Below are positions 1 to 8,798 of a stretch of DNA of 64,000 nucleotides, in pieces. A program made the translations under genes and the position numbers. How positions within the stretch are numbered: position 1 is the first letter of the stretch; every line of letters begins with the position of its first letter. Below the pieces are notes generated by a model. That model was not told the DNA's origin, did no database searches, and saw nothing but the letters and a program-made list of their open reading frames with translations. Source of the stretch: Sulfuriferula nivalis (GTDB taxonomy: Bacteria > Pseudomonadota > Gammaproteobacteria > Burkholderiales > Sulfuriferulaceae); assembly GCF_009937995.1 (NCBI RefSeq), contig NZ_AP021881.1, forward strand, positions 1,302,001-1,366,000, in the 5' to 3' direction.

Positions 1-870
1 AAGAATGACAGTCATTTGCGCTTGGACAAAGACGTGGGCAACGGATGGTCATTGGAGAGCGTTGTCAACGGGAACCTGCACTGCCAAATTCCAACTCTTT
101 ATCATGCAACCAGCAGTGGACGGGAGAAAATCGCAATGCCACAAGAATTTGCTGGAGGAGAGGGCGAACTTTGCCAAGGATATGTCGTCCGCCTTGCAAG
201 CCTGAACGAAGTTCCGGCATTGCTTGAAGAAACGATCTGGGGTAGCAACTCTATTGACAAGACAGTTATCCACCTCACATTAAAGACAAATACGGGATGG
301 GCTCGAACTTGTTCAATTACTATCTTGGCGAAGCGTCGCTATACTGTGATGGATCAATTCTGCGATGGGAACTATTGTGATGCCTTGGCAAGTATTGCTC
401 CAAATCTCTCCGATCTTCGACACGCCAATGAAAATGGCGTAGACCAGCCTAGCAATCCAAGCGATCTGGATTTGAGAGGCACTAAACGAGACACTTTCAT
501 GAATATGGTGCGGATAGCCGAGAAACAAGGGATTAAGCAAGATTTTGAAATACCGACTCTCGGTAAAAAACACGTACCTAGCATCTACAGCGATCGCACG
601 TTTGTAGGATGGGACACGCAGCTTGTTCCTATTGTTTTAGATGGACACATATTTCTTGGCAAGATAGGTACGGCAGGATTTGGCACCCACTATGGTTCCG
701 CAGATGTGCTTGCAGTCTACAAACTTTCTGGTGATCACCTTAAACCGGTTGCAGGATTCTGTCTCGATGTTGCAAGCAAAATTGTTGATAAAGTTATTGT
801 GAATAATTCACCCGATTCAGTATCTTCAAAAACTCCCCTTATGAGACATAAAAATCCTAAAGCTCATTGA
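1..870 (+). CDS. C-terminal part of an unrecognised protein (5'-truncated by window edge)
   Basis: The reading frame is open from base 1, so the gene almost certainly begins upstream; the first possible internal start is a TTG at 16. About 289 residues are visible, ending at TGA 868-870. I recognise no family. The visible part looks soluble, with no membrane segment or signal peptide. A Gly-rich stretch near the C-terminus (KIGTAGFGTHYGSADV) may be a loop or binding segment, but that is a guess. The tail is Lys/His/Pro-rich. It is followed by about 100 bp without a clear gene and then the first IS66 copy, so this is an accessory context. The frame is long and uninterrupted, which supports coding, but the function is unknown. 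Confidence 0.6.
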   Translation, partial: KNDSHLRLDKDVGNGWSLESVVNGNLHCQIPTLYHATSSGREKIAMPQEFAGGEGELCQGYVVRLASLNEVPALLEETIWGSNSIDKTVIHLTLKTNTGWARTCSITILAKRRYTVMDQFCDGNYCDALASIAPNLSDLRHANENGVDQPSNPSDLDLRGTKRDTFMNMVRIAEKQGIKQDFEIPTLGKKHVPSIYSDRTFVGWDTQLVPIVLDGHIFLGKIGTAGFGTHYGSADVLAVYKLSGDHLKPVAGFCLDVASKIVDKVIVNNSPDSVSSKTPLMRHKNPKAH

Positions 871-1006
871 TTGGTTTGGGTTGTATAGGAGAAATTTGTT
901 TCACTTAATTGGCTTCCCTATTACGGACGTTCGCCAAGGGCAGCAATGTCTCGGTATGCGACAGTCTCGTAAGCGTCCAGCCCAGCCACTCCAATCCCTT
1001 CACTAC

Positions 1007-2635
1007 TTATGGTAGTTCATTTTTAAACGGCAGCAATTCATCAATCTGGCTATTAGGCCAGACCGGTAATTTTTCCAACGTATCTTTGAGCCATGCATAG
1101 GGTTCCAAGCCATTGAGCTTGGCGGTAGCCAACAAACTCTGAATCGCTGCAGCGCGTTTGCCTGCACGTTCTGAGCCTGCGAACAGCCAATTCTTTTTGC
1201 CGATGGCAATGGGTCGTATCGCATTTTCGACTGGGTTGTTATCAATAGGCAAGATGCCGCTGTCCGCATAGCGTATCAGTGCTGGCCAACGCTTGATGCT
1301 GTAATCCAACGCGCGGGCTGTGCCGCTGCCATCGGCCACTTTGACGCGAGTCTGGATTAACCAGTCATGCAGTTCGCCCAATAACGGTTTTGCCTGAGTC
1401 TGGCGCAACTGCAAACGACCTGCCGCATCCAGCTTGTCCGCAGCCTGCTCAATGGCATAGAGTGCCGCGATACGCTGCAGCGCAGCCGCTGCAATTGGAC
1501 TTTGGTTGGCCGCATGCAAATCAAAGAACTTCCGACGTGCATGTGCGAAGCATGCCAGCTCAGTGATGCCTTGGGTAAATAACGCTTTATAACCAGCGTA
1601 ATCGTCAACCATCAAGTGTCCTTGCCAACCTGCCAGAAAGTGCCGCGCATGCAATCCCTGTCGCCCTGGCTGATAGTCAAACACCACGATAGGCGGTGCG
1701 GATGAAGGGGATGCCAAATCACCCGTGCGGTAAGCCCACAGATAAGCTTTCTTGGTTTTGCCCGCCCCGGGGTCTAATTGTGGCACTGGCGTTTCATCCG
1801 CATGCAATACACTGCGTGCCAGCAGTAATTCAGTGAGCCTGTCGACCAACGGTTGCAACGCTACCCCCACACGTCCGACCCACTCCGCCAAGGTGGAACG
1901 CGCCAGGGTCACCTGGCTGCGCTGGGCAATGTGTTCTATACGGTAGAGCGGTAAATGATCAACGAATTTACTGATCATCACCCACGCCAGCAAACCTGAT
2001 GTCGCCACGCCGCCGTCGATGACGGCAGCTGGAATGGGGGCGGCAGCAACGGTTTCGCAGTGGCGACAAGCATACTGTGGACGGATGTGTTGATGCACGG
2101 TGAACTGGGCAGGTTCGACATCCAGTTGTTCGCTGATGTCTTCACCGATTTTGATTAACGCACCACCACACGCACCGCACTGGCAAGATGCAGGCTCATG
2201 GCGATGAATGATGCGGGGCAGATGGTCAGGCAGTGGCTGACGACCTGCGCGTGGACGCGCAGGCTTGGGGATAGCGGTTGTCGCATCTTCGGTATTAGGT
2301 GTATCTGGCTGCCCGATTTGGGCTTCAATGGCCGTGATGTCGGCTGCCCAGCACTCATCAAACAACGCACGCTGCTCAGGCGAGAGCTGCTCGCTCTTGT
2401 TGGCGAAGCGGATGCGGCGGTAATAGGCAAGTTCCAGTACCAAAGCCTGGTTCTTGAGTTCGGCGTGCTGGATTTGCTTAGTCAGCGTGAGGATTTGTGC
2501 GGTGTTTTGCTGGAGTAATACTGTGTTTTGTTGAATGAGTTCAGCATCCTGTTTAACCTGCGCCAACAGCTTATCCACATACGCCGCCAAGGCGGGATCG
2601 GGGATAAATTGGGCAAGTTGTTGGGCTGAATCCAT
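1007..2635 (-). CDS. tnpC: IS66 transposase TnpC (DDE)
   Basis: A 542-aa DDE-type transposase of the IS66 family. The ATG at 2635 is chosen because it follows a TATAAT-like box and the tnpB/tnpC spacer hairpin; the frame itself stays open further upstream. Visible parts are an N-terminal coiled-coil/Gln-rich segment (the leucine-zipper-like helix of IS66), a zinc-binding CxCGxCGG...CRHC region, the catalytic block beginning HADETPVP, and the C-terminal DNNPVENAIRP motif that carries the last acidic residue. It is intact and identical to the TnpC of copies 2 and 3. Confidence 0.95.
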   Translation of the reverse strand: MDSAQQLAQFIPDPALAAYVDKLLAQVKQDAELIQQNTVLLQQNTAQILTLTKQIQHAELKNQALVLELAYYRRIRFANKSEQLSPEQRALFDECWAADITAIEAQIGQPDTPNTEDATTAIPKPARPRAGRQPLPDHLPRIIHRHEPASCQCGACGGALIKIGEDISEQLDVEPAQFTVHQHIRPQYACRHCETVAAAPIPAAVIDGGVATSGLLAWVMISKFVDHLPLYRIEHIAQRSQVTLARSTLAEWVGRVGVALQPLVDRLTELLLARSVLHADETPVPQLDPGAGKTKKAYLWAYRTGDLASPSSAPPIVVFDYQPGRQGLHARHFLAGWQGHLMVDDYAGYKALFTQGITELACFAHARRKFFDLHAANQSPIAAAALQRIAALYAIEQAADKLDAAGRLQLRQTQAKPLLGELHDWLIQTRVKVADGSGTARALDYSIKRWPALIRYADSGILPIDNNPVENAIRPIAIGKKNWLFAGSERAGKRAAAIQSLLATAKLNGLEPYAWLKDTLEKLPVWPNSQIDELLPFKNELP

Positions 2636-2715
2636 GCTTGAATTATACCATTTCACCCCGCCTGAAACCAGCAATAATGCGGGTTTCAGGCATGTTTTTA
2701 CTGAATCATGAGTGG

Positions 2716-3075
2716 CTACACCTGCCAGTGGGCAGGGGCTGGGGCACTGAGTCTTTGCCAGTCGATACCTGTGATCAGCCAGTCCCACTGTGTGGGGGTT
2801 AAAGGATGGGTGATGGCAGCGATGTCTGGCCAGGTGAAGTGACCACGATGCAGTCGGCGTTGGCACAACCAGACCCCTGTGCCATCCCAGACCAGGAGCT
2901 TGACCCGCGTTTGGCGACGATTACGGAAGGCGTAGGCGGCGCCGTCGCAGGGACTGCGACCCAGGCGGTGCTGGATGCGCTGGGAAAGGCCATCTATGCC
3001 GATGCGCATGTCCACGGGTTCGATGACTAGCCAGACCTGGGTGGCGATGGGGCTGATGGGATGGGCAGATATCAT
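2716..3075 (-). CDS. tnpB: IS66 accessory protein TnpB
   Basis: A 119-aa protein of the IS66 Orf2 family, needed for transposition in studied IS66 elements although its biochemical role is unclear. The family-typical segments are present (VDMRIGIDGLSQRIQ near the N-terminus and KLLVWDGTGVWLCQRRL in the middle). The start overlaps the tnpA stop by four bases (ATGA), indicating translational coupling. Identical to the copies at 15907 and 20893. Confidence 0.95.
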   Translation of the reverse strand: MISAHPISPIATQVWLVIEPVDMRIGIDGLSQRIQHRLGRSPCDGAAYAFRNRRQTRVKLLVWDGTGVWLCQRRLHRGHFTWPDIAAITHPLTPTQWDWLITGIDWQRLSAPAPAHWQV

Positions 3076-3377
3076 GGCAGTTGCCGCAACAAGTCAATTA
3101 GCCAGGGCGTGCTAGCAATGGGAAGCTCTACCCGCCAGCCAGTGGGGCTGTGGAGCTGGAGCGTGCCCGTGACAGGCGCAGGTTGAACACTGACGGGGAT
3201 GAGGGTTAGCGGTGGCTGGCGCGTGAGATTGGGCGCTGTTGTCAGCTGGCTGCGCCAGCGATAAAAGGTCTTGGCACATAAGCCGTGCTGGGTGCAATAA
3301 GCTGTGACGGTCAGTTTGGTTTGTTGCCAAGCGGTAAGGTGCGTTTGCCAAAAATCAGGCGTGTGTCGAGTAGCCAT
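3072..3377 (-). CDS. tnpA: IS66 accessory protein TnpA
   Basis: A 101-aa IS66 Orf1-type protein with an N-terminal helix-turn-helix region (FWQTHLTAWQQTKLTVTAYC, then KTFYRWRSQL), as in DNA-binding TnpA proteins of this family. It is the first gene of the IS operon, and its TGA overlaps the tnpB ATG. Identical in all three copies. Confidence 0.94.
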   Translation of the reverse strand: MATRHTPDFWQTHLTAWQQTKLTVTAYCTQHGLCAKTFYRWRSQLTTAPNLTRQPPLTLIPVSVQPAPVTGTLQLHSPTGWRVELPIASTPWLIDLLRQLP

Positions 3378-3519
3378 CTAGCGTGCCTTTCATAAAAAAG
3401 CAGCTAGATTGCATGAGTTTGGCGGGCAATGACAGGTGGATGGGCTGGACGCTTACACAGTCTCCCCGCATCAGGCTCAAAGTCTGCTATGCAACCAGAA
3501 ACCGCCATTAAAAATTTCA

Positions 3520-3612
3520 AACAGCAGGTGTCGCTTTTACACCATTTTCGGTGGCAGGTTTGCGAGCATTACAGGTGGCGCTTTTCAAGCATTTTGGGTG
3601 GTGGGTTTGGAG
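3520..3612. repeat. Four imperfect 23-24-bp direct repeats, IS21-like end remnant
   Basis: Units start near 3520, 3543, 3567 and 3590. Each has the shape cat-t-aggtggc-gttt-g-ag and three end just before CATT. Multiple degenerate short repeats near the ends are characteristic of IS21-family elements, but no istA/istB gene is present here. I read this as a leftover IS end lying beside IS66 copy 1. The family assignment is inference; the repeats themselves are directly visible. Confidence 0.55.
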
Positions 3613-3679
3613 CATTAAACGCACACGCTAATCACTCCTGTTTACTCCGCTCATGTAATGGGCAGAACAGTACTTATAC

Positions 3680-3738
3680 GTGGGTTAAATTTAAATGCAA
3701 TTTATTACTCTAAGTGGGTCAGTTTTAGATGCAATTTA
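3680..3738. repeat. Two 25-bp imperfect direct repeats
   Basis: 3680-3704 and 3714-3738 both read GTGGGT-a/c-a-n-TTT-AnATGCAATTTA and are 34 bp apart. They resemble the terminal repeat style of IS21-like elements and probably belong to the same remnant as the repeats at 3520-3612. The second copy runs into the C-terminal codons of the XRE-type gene, so the last residues of that protein may come from the IS remnant. Confidence 0.5.
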
Positions 3739-4208
3739 ACAGTTAAGTCTTGAGTCGAGAATCTCTCCCCCAGTAGCACTTTTCCTGTTGCTTTCTCATA
3801 AAGCAACACAACAAACTGCTGAATCACGGGATCAGCCTCAGCATTAAGTAGCTGATAAGGAAAATAAGGCCCCCAGTCGGTATCGGCTTTAATAAAATCC
3901 AACGCTTTCCAAACATTTAGTCTGAATTCGTCTTCACTAGCAACTTCATAAAAATCAGATGCTGTTATCTTACCCGCACTTAATAAAACTTTGATCCTCG
4001 GCACTCCCAAAAATCTGGCACACTGTTCTGCGAATGAATCGCTGATTTGCTTGGTATCTCTCAAGCCGCTTTTGAGCTGCGCATAATAACTGTATGTCAC
4101 CCCTAAAGCTAGGGCAAGCTGCTGCTTATTAAGTCCTTTTCTTTTCGCGGCTTCTTCAAGCACTTCAATGAGGGATGGGTTTGATGGTGTTGTTGTCAAT
4201 TCATTCAT
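3705..4208 (-). CDS. XRE-type helix-turn-helix regulator, 167 aa
   Basis: A helix-turn-helix of the XRE/Cro type spans about residues 20-60 (LNKQQLALALGVTYSYYAQL is the core). The C-terminal 100 residues have no family I recognise. Two direct repeats of an ATATGTC-ATT-TATT motif (4207-4221 and 4225-4239, 18 bp apart, so on one helix face) lie at its own start codon, suggesting autorepression. It is divergent from the gene at 4358. The final residues (KLHLKLTHLE) fall in the IS-like repeat at 3714-3738, so the native C-terminus may have been replaced. A role in controlling the divergent neighbour is inference. Confidence 0.72.
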   Translation of the reverse strand: MNELTTTPSNPSLIEVLEEAAKRKGLNKQQLALALGVTYSYYAQLKSGLRDTKQISDSFAEQCARFLGVPRIKVLLSAGKITASDFYEVASEDEFRLNVWKALDFIKADTDWGPYFPYQLLNAEADPVIQQFVVLLYEKATGKVLLGERFSTQDLTVKLHLKLTHLE

Positions 4209-4239
4209 ATGTCGATTCTATTCTATATGTCTATTTTAT
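4207..4239. promoter_or_regulatory. Paired direct repeats, candidate XRE operator
   Basis: Two 15-bp units beginning ATATGTC lie 18 bp apart between the divergent genes; one overlaps the ATG of the XRE-type gene. Position and spacing fit an operator for that regulator. No binding evidence exists in the sequence itself. Confidence 0.4.
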
Positions 4240-4252
4240 GCAACCAGCAGTG

Positions 4253-4281
4253 TTGACAATTGCATAAACATAGAGTATCAT
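4253..4281 (+). promoter_or_regulatory. Sigma-70 promoter for the 177-aa gene
   Basis: A perfect -35 TTGACA (4253-4258), a 17-bp spacer and -10 TATCAT (4276-4281) point toward the gene at 4358, with an expected start near 4288. It lies just beside the candidate operator repeats. Confidence 0.7.
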
Positions 4282-4357
4282 TATATACACTGCCAGAGCA
4301 TGTTAAGTGGCGGTAAATAACCCCCTTGAAACAAAACTACTACAGGAGATTCAAAAA

Positions 4358-4891
4358 ATGGTTACAACCATCAGCAAAACAACCTATCAAATCACTGCTT
4401 CCTGCGAAAGCAATTACAAAGCAGACCAAGATGACATTTACTTTAATAACCAAGATTATTGGTCTAGCGTTATACAAACCCGAGTCAGTCGAAACGTTAA
4501 TCCCAATTCCGTTGCAAAGCAGGTAATTGAGCGATATGGCATCATGATCAAAACTACACTCGAGAGTATGGCTGGTATGTTAGATGAGGCCGAACTACTT
4601 ATGTTGCTGAATGCCAATCCCACACCATTCTGGAAGTACAGAGATGCAATTGATCTTGCTACAATGCTTGTAGAATCACATGGTGGTTGCGAGTCACTAG
4701 AAGAGTCGTCACCCCAAATCATACTAGCTGACAAACTTGTAGTACTCAGCATATCTCAACAGGTCGCTCTCACAGATTTATTAGAGCGCATTTTGCGGAA
4801 CAGCGAATATGAAAAATATTTCACAGAGCAAGTCAAGGAAGCTGGTCTTCTCCTTAAGGAGCATATCTCGCATCTGGATAAGACGGCTTAA
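4358..4891 (+). CDS. Unrecognised 177-aa protein
   Basis: The frame could begin at GTG 4307, but the ATG at 4358 has a good Shine-Dalgarno (AGGAG at 4344-4348, 9 bases before it) and is preferred. The protein is predicted soluble and mostly helical in its second half (leucine-rich around residues 135-170). The N-terminus, with SKTTYQITASCESNYKADQDD, is polar. I recognise no family. It is transcribed from a strong promoter and closed by a strong terminator, so it is a stand-alone unit divergent from the XRE-type regulator. A toxin/antitoxin or stress role would be speculation. Confidence 0.65.
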   Translation: MVTTISKTTYQITASCESNYKADQDDIYFNNQDYWSSVIQTRVSRNVNPNSVAKQVIERYGIMIKTTLESMAGMLDEAELLMLLNANPTPFWKYRDAIDLATMLVESHGGCESLEESSPQIILADKLVVLSISQQVALTDLLERILRNSEYEKYFTEQVKEAGLLLKEHISHLDKTA

Positions 4892-4906
4892 CACTTAACC
4901 ATATCC

Positions 4907-4946
4907 AAACAAAACGCCGTCAGTTTATACTGACGGCGTTTTGTTT
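4907..4946. terminator. Strong bidirectional rho-independent terminator
   Basis: A 17-bp perfect stem (AAACAAAACGCCGTCAG and its complement) with a TTTATA loop and an A-tract/T-tract on either side, 15 bp after the TAA of the 177-aa gene. Confidence 0.9.
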
Positions 4947-5347
4947 CCATTCAGCCAAAATTAATTTCAAGTAAAGACTATGGGAGCCTAGCATAGGAAT
5001 GTTGCCAGCCAAATACAGCATTGACAGTGGAAATATTGACTTACTCTCAGCATAAGGTGCGTAGTGGCATGTCTGACTCGGCTATCTTCAATATCTACAT
5101 AACTTAGTAGTCACTAAATCACGTAGACTTCATGTCAACAGTTTTTAAAGCCAAATTAAGAAAATGCTACTTCTAGATGTAATTATTGGTTGGGGTATTA
5201 CCGGACATCCAGCACCAATGATCGATACTCTTTGCTAGTGAATATATGGTCAACCACAGAAAACCAATATTCATTAGTTAGGCTTTAGTCAGCACAATTT
5301 CCACACTGTGGTTCATAAAACTGTAGGAAAGCGGCACTTCTTTGATT
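4947..5347. other. Non-coding gap downstream of kdpE
   Basis: About 400 bp of AT-rich DNA without a convincing gene, RNA or repeat. A short minus-strand frame (about 24 codons from a TTG) overlaps the end of kdpE in another phase, but it has no ribosome site and is not called. Confidence 0.5.
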
Positions 5348-6043
5348 TTAGTCAATGACCAGTCTAAATCCAACCCCAGCTTCTGTAAGTAAGCAGCATG
5401 GCTGAGCTGGATTTTTTTCCAATTTCTGCCGTAGTTGGCTCATGTAGATGCGAAGGTAGTGGGCATGCTCGACATGAGAGGGCCCCCATACCTCTAATAA
5501 CATCTGACGATGAGTCATTACTCTTCCAGCATTCCGTACGAGCAGCATAAGCAAACGGTATTCAATTGGTGTAAGGTGTATAGGCTGCTGATCGCGCTTG
5601 ACGGTTCGGTTCGCCATATCAACTGTTATTCCGCAAAACTCGACTACTGAAATATCATCTCCTTGCGTTCTGTCACGTCGACGCAATGCAACCCGCACCC
5701 TTGCCAGTAACTCACCGACTCCGAAAGGTTTGGTCAGATAGTCATCCGCACCTGCATCAAGCGCAGCAATTTTGTTAGCCTCATCAGACCTTGCCGACAA
5801 TATGATTATGGGTAATTTAGACCAACTGCGCAGGTCACGGATAAACACGATACCGTCTTCATCTGGCAACCCAAGGTCGAGAATCACGATGTCTGGTTGG
5901 CGTGTCCCCGCTTCAACGAGTCCTTGATGTACCGTTCCAGCTTCGTATACTTGAAACCCTTCTTCTTCGAGTGCAACTCGGACGAAACGCCTGATCTGTT
6001 TTTCGTCTTCGACGATGAGGACGATAGGGGCATTAGTAATCAT
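5348..6043 (-). CDS. kdpE: KdpE response regulator
   Basis: A 231-aa OmpR/PhoB-family regulator of the Kdp potassium system. The receiver domain (residues 6-120) has the acidic pair E12/D13, the phospho-acceptor D56 in DLGLPDEDG and the conserved Lys in TKPFG. The winged-helix DNA-binding domain occupies about residues 135-230. Its ATG overlaps the kdpD stop (ATGA), so the two are translationally coupled. It is the last gene of the minus-strand kdp operon and should activate the operon under potassium limitation, as in characterised systems. Confidence 0.96.
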   Translation of the reverse strand: MITNAPIVLIVEDEKQIRRFVRVALEEEGFQVYEAGTVHQGLVEAGTRQPDIVILDLGLPDEDGIVFIRDLRSWSKLPIIILSARSDEANKIAALDAGADDYLTKPFGVGELLARVRVALRRRDRTQGDDISVVEFCGITVDMANRTVKRDQQPIHLTPIEYRLLMLLVRNAGRVMTHRQMLLEVWGPSHVEHAHYLRIYMSQLRQKLEKNPAQPCCLLTEAGVGFRLVID

Positions 6044-8751
6044 TCGACATTTGACTCCATGTTTTCAAGCAATGTGGGAAGCGATGGTGGTGTACCAAGC
6101 GGCAGTGTAAACACAAATCGGGCTCCTCCAGTTGGCACATTCTCCGCCCAGATACGTCCCTTATGCGCTTCAACGATAGCTCGGCAAATAGCCAGTCCCA
6201 GCCCGACACCTGGCTTTGTTGATTCTTTCTCACCGCGTGTAAATTTCTCGAATATAGTTTCTTCGCCACCATGTGGTAGCCCTGGTCCGTTATCAGTTAC
6301 CGAAATTTGAGCTTCACCATCACGGACCGCAGCGGCAATGTGGATATCACTGTCTGGCGGGGTGTACTTTGCCGCATTTTCAAGCAAATTGCATAATACG
6401 CGCTCTATCAACACCGCATCGAATTCCAACAAGGGGAAGTCTGCTGGCAGGGCAGCATGAACTCGATGATCTGCGAGTTGATGTTCCCGTGCTTTTTGTG
6501 CACTGCCTACAACTTCTTCAAGTGGCTGCCATTGCATATTGAGTTTGATGTTACCAGACTGCAAACGTGCCATATCCAGCAGGTTGTTGACCAGCGCATT
6601 CATGCGAAACGCTTGATCCTGTAATGCGTTGGCTAGATTAAGTTGTGCCTCACTCAATGTGGGAGGGGTCCGGATAAGTGTATCGGCTAGCCCGACGAGC
6701 GCAGTCAATGGCGTGCGTAAGTCGTGGGAAAGCGCAGAAAGTACTGAGTTACGTAACCGTTCGGATTCAATTCTGACAACCGCATCCTGCGCTACGTCTA
6801 TGTAATGCACACGCTCCAGTGCAGTAGCGATTAATGCAGCAAAGCCATCCATCTGGCGGCGTTGTTCTGGGATCAGTAACCAGCGTGGGTTGGCAGATTC
6901 AATAGCCAGTATCCCACGCATACGCATCGGTGCACGTAATGGCAGATACAGAATAGCGCTGCCTGGCAATGTATCGGTACCAAAACCAGCTGGTTCATTA
7001 TGGTCGAACGACCATTGGGCGATACTTGCATCTACAGTAGGCGCTGGATTGGTATTACGCATTGCGGGCTGCAATTTGTCATGATCGTCTGCCAACAATA
7101 TGGCAATTTGAACGCCAAAAGTAGCCTCGATAAATTTATGGCTGAGGTCTATGATCTGCTCTGGTAGTAGCACTCCAGACAAATCTCGTGCCATTTCATA
7201 AAGCGCACGTAAGCGAGTTTCACGCTGGGAGGCAATCTGCGCTTGATAGCGCAAATTGGTAGTCAGATGACCGATGACCAATGCAACTGCAAACATGATA
7301 GCGAAGGTGACTAGATACTGAGCGTCGCTGACAGCAAAAGAAAAGCGCGGCGGAACCAGAAAAAAATCGAACATGATGACGCTGAGAAAAGCCGCCATTA
7401 CAGATGGACCTCTATCGTATTTGACCCCAACTAGCACTACAGCAAGCAGGAACACCATGACGATGTTAGCTAACTCGAAATAGGGTCGCATAACTGTACC
7501 AACTAGGGTTGCGACAGCACAAGCCACGATAGACCAGGCATAGGGTTGCCAAGTTCGTTTAACGCGTTCTTCATGCTTGACCATCCGAGCACTGTACTGT
7601 TTACCACGAATATCCGATGTGTCGCGCACTACTTGGATAATATCCAGATCCGCAGACAAGCGCCCGATACGCTCGGCAAAAGAACGTCGCCAAGGCCTCC
7701 AACCTTTGTAATCCCGTCCAATAACTAATTTTGTTAGATTTCGGCTATAAGCATATTCCACCACGGTTTCGGCTTCATCCTGCCCAGACAGCGTGGCAGT
7801 TTGTGCGCCCAGTTCATGCGCGAGTCTCAAGGTGTGCAGAATGCGGTCACGTTCAGCACTCGGCAAGCGTTGCAGATCTGGTGTTTCCACATATACTGCA
7901 TGCCATTCGACATCAAGTTCTGATGCCAGGCGGCTGGCACGGCGGACAACTTTTTCAGCGCCAGACTGCGGCCCCACGCAAACCAGTAGATTCTCCTTAG
8001 TCTGCCAAACCTTATCAATTGATCGTTCCTGGCGGTATGTCCGCATCTGGTCATCGACGCGGTCAGCTGTACGACGTAGCGAAAGCTCGCGCAGTGCAAT
8101 CAAATTTCCCTTGCGGAAAAAATTGCGTATAGCTTCTTGAGCCTGTTGAGGTATATAGACTTTACCGTCATGCAATCGCTGCAACAATTCATCAGGGGTG
8201 ATATCAACCAAGACCACTTCATCGGCCTGATCGAACACCTTATCAGGCACTGTCTCCCAGACACGAATACCTGTGATCGCCCCAATAATATCGTTGAGAC
8301 TTTCCAGATGCTGCACATTCAGCGTAGTGTAAACATCAATACCAGCCGCAAGCAACTCCTCCAAATCTTGCCAGCGCTTTGGATGGCGGGATCCTTGTAC
8401 ATTCGTATGAGCCAGTTCATCGACCAGAATAAGCGTCGGATGGCGTTGCAGTGCCGCATCAAGATCAAACTCATGCAATATTTTGCCGCGATATTCGATT
8501 TCCTTAAGCGGCAATATTACCGAGCCTTCAAGCAAGGCCATAGTTTCGGCTCTGCCATGGGTTTCGACTAGACCTACCAGGACGTCGAGACCCTGATTGC
8601 GCAATTGTCGCGCAGCAGAGAGCATGGCAAAGGTTTTGCCCACGCCAGCAGAAGCACCGAAAAAAACCTTGAGTTTACCTCGGCGCGCCTTTTCCTCGTC
8701 ACGCTGCACGCGCTCGAGCAATTCGTCAGGATTGGGGCGCTGGTCATTCAT
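6040..8751 (-). CDS. kdpD: KdpD potassium sensor histidine kinase
   Basis: 903 aa from the ATG at 8751; a TTG three codons upstream is possible. Domain order follows the family: the KdpD N-terminal domain (residues about 15-225) with Walker A GASAGVGKT at 32-40; a USP-like domain (about 250-375); four transmembrane helices (about 400-500); a GAF-like region (about 525-645); HisKA with the phospho-acceptor His676 in SHDLRTPL; and a HATPase domain with N, G1 and G2 boxes. It is membrane bound and phosphorylates KdpE. The full family length is kept. Confidence 0.96.
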   Translation of the reverse strand: MNDQRPNPDELLERVQRDEEKARRGKLKVFFGASAGVGKTFAMLSAARQLRNQGLDVLVGLVETHGRAETMALLEGSVILPLKEIEYRGKILHEFDLDAALQRHPTLILVDELAHTNVQGSRHPKRWQDLEELLAAGIDVYTTLNVQHLESLNDIIGAITGIRVWETVPDKVFDQADEVVLVDITPDELLQRLHDGKVYIPQQAQEAIRNFFRKGNLIALRELSLRRTADRVDDQMRTYRQERSIDKVWQTKENLLVCVGPQSGAEKVVRRASRLASELDVEWHAVYVETPDLQRLPSAERDRILHTLRLAHELGAQTATLSGQDEAETVVEYAYSRNLTKLVIGRDYKGWRPWRRSFAERIGRLSADLDIIQVVRDTSDIRGKQYSARMVKHEERVKRTWQPYAWSIVACAVATLVGTVMRPYFELANIVMVFLLAVVLVGVKYDRGPSVMAAFLSVIMFDFFLVPPRFSFAVSDAQYLVTFAIMFAVALVIGHLTTNLRYQAQIASQRETRLRALYEMARDLSGVLLPEQIIDLSHKFIEATFGVQIAILLADDHDKLQPAMRNTNPAPTVDASIAQWSFDHNEPAGFGTDTLPGSAILYLPLRAPMRMRGILAIESANPRWLLIPEQRRQMDGFAALIATALERVHYIDVAQDAVVRIESERLRNSVLSALSHDLRTPLTALVGLADTLIRTPPTLSEAQLNLANALQDQAFRMNALVNNLLDMARLQSGNIKLNMQWQPLEEVVGSAQKAREHQLADHRVHAALPADFPLLEFDAVLIERVLCNLLENAAKYTPPDSDIHIAAAVRDGEAQISVTDNGPGLPHGGEETIFEKFTRGEKESTKPGVGLGLAICRAIVEAHKGRIWAENVPTGGARFVFTLPLGTPPSLPTLLENMESNVE

Positions 8752-8798
8752 GTTGATCAATATATGACATCATATTATCCTTGTGAAACACCAGTAAT

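Larger units (their letters stand above)
969..3456 (-). mobile_element. IS66-family insertion sequence, copy 1
   Basis: A complete 2,488-bp element in reverse orientation. The ends are inverted repeats starting GTAAGCGTCCAGCCCA (16 bp identical, about 21 bp with one mismatch). It is flanked by a perfect 8-bp duplication ACAGTCTC at 961-968 and 3457-3464, the size typical of IS66. It carries tnpA, tnpB and tnpC in the classic order. The encoded proteins are identical to those of the copies at 15526-18013 and 20512-22999, which implies recent transposition. Joining the flanks across the element gives a short minus-strand frame of about 34 codons, too short to name. Confidence 0.97.

Noticed and set aside
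2198-2518. Long antisense frames inside the IS66 and IS91-type genes
   Set aside because: They are shadows of tnp genes in other frames and repeat identically with every copy.
104-4252. Identical 15-mer ATGCAACCAGCAGTG at 104-118 and 4238-4252
   Set aside because: One or two such matches are expected by chance in 64 kb, and no wider similarity surrounds them.
5283-5370. Short minus-strand frame of about 24 codons overlapping the kdpE end
   Set aside because: It has natural-looking codons but only a TTG start, no ribosome site, and it overlaps kdpE out of frame.
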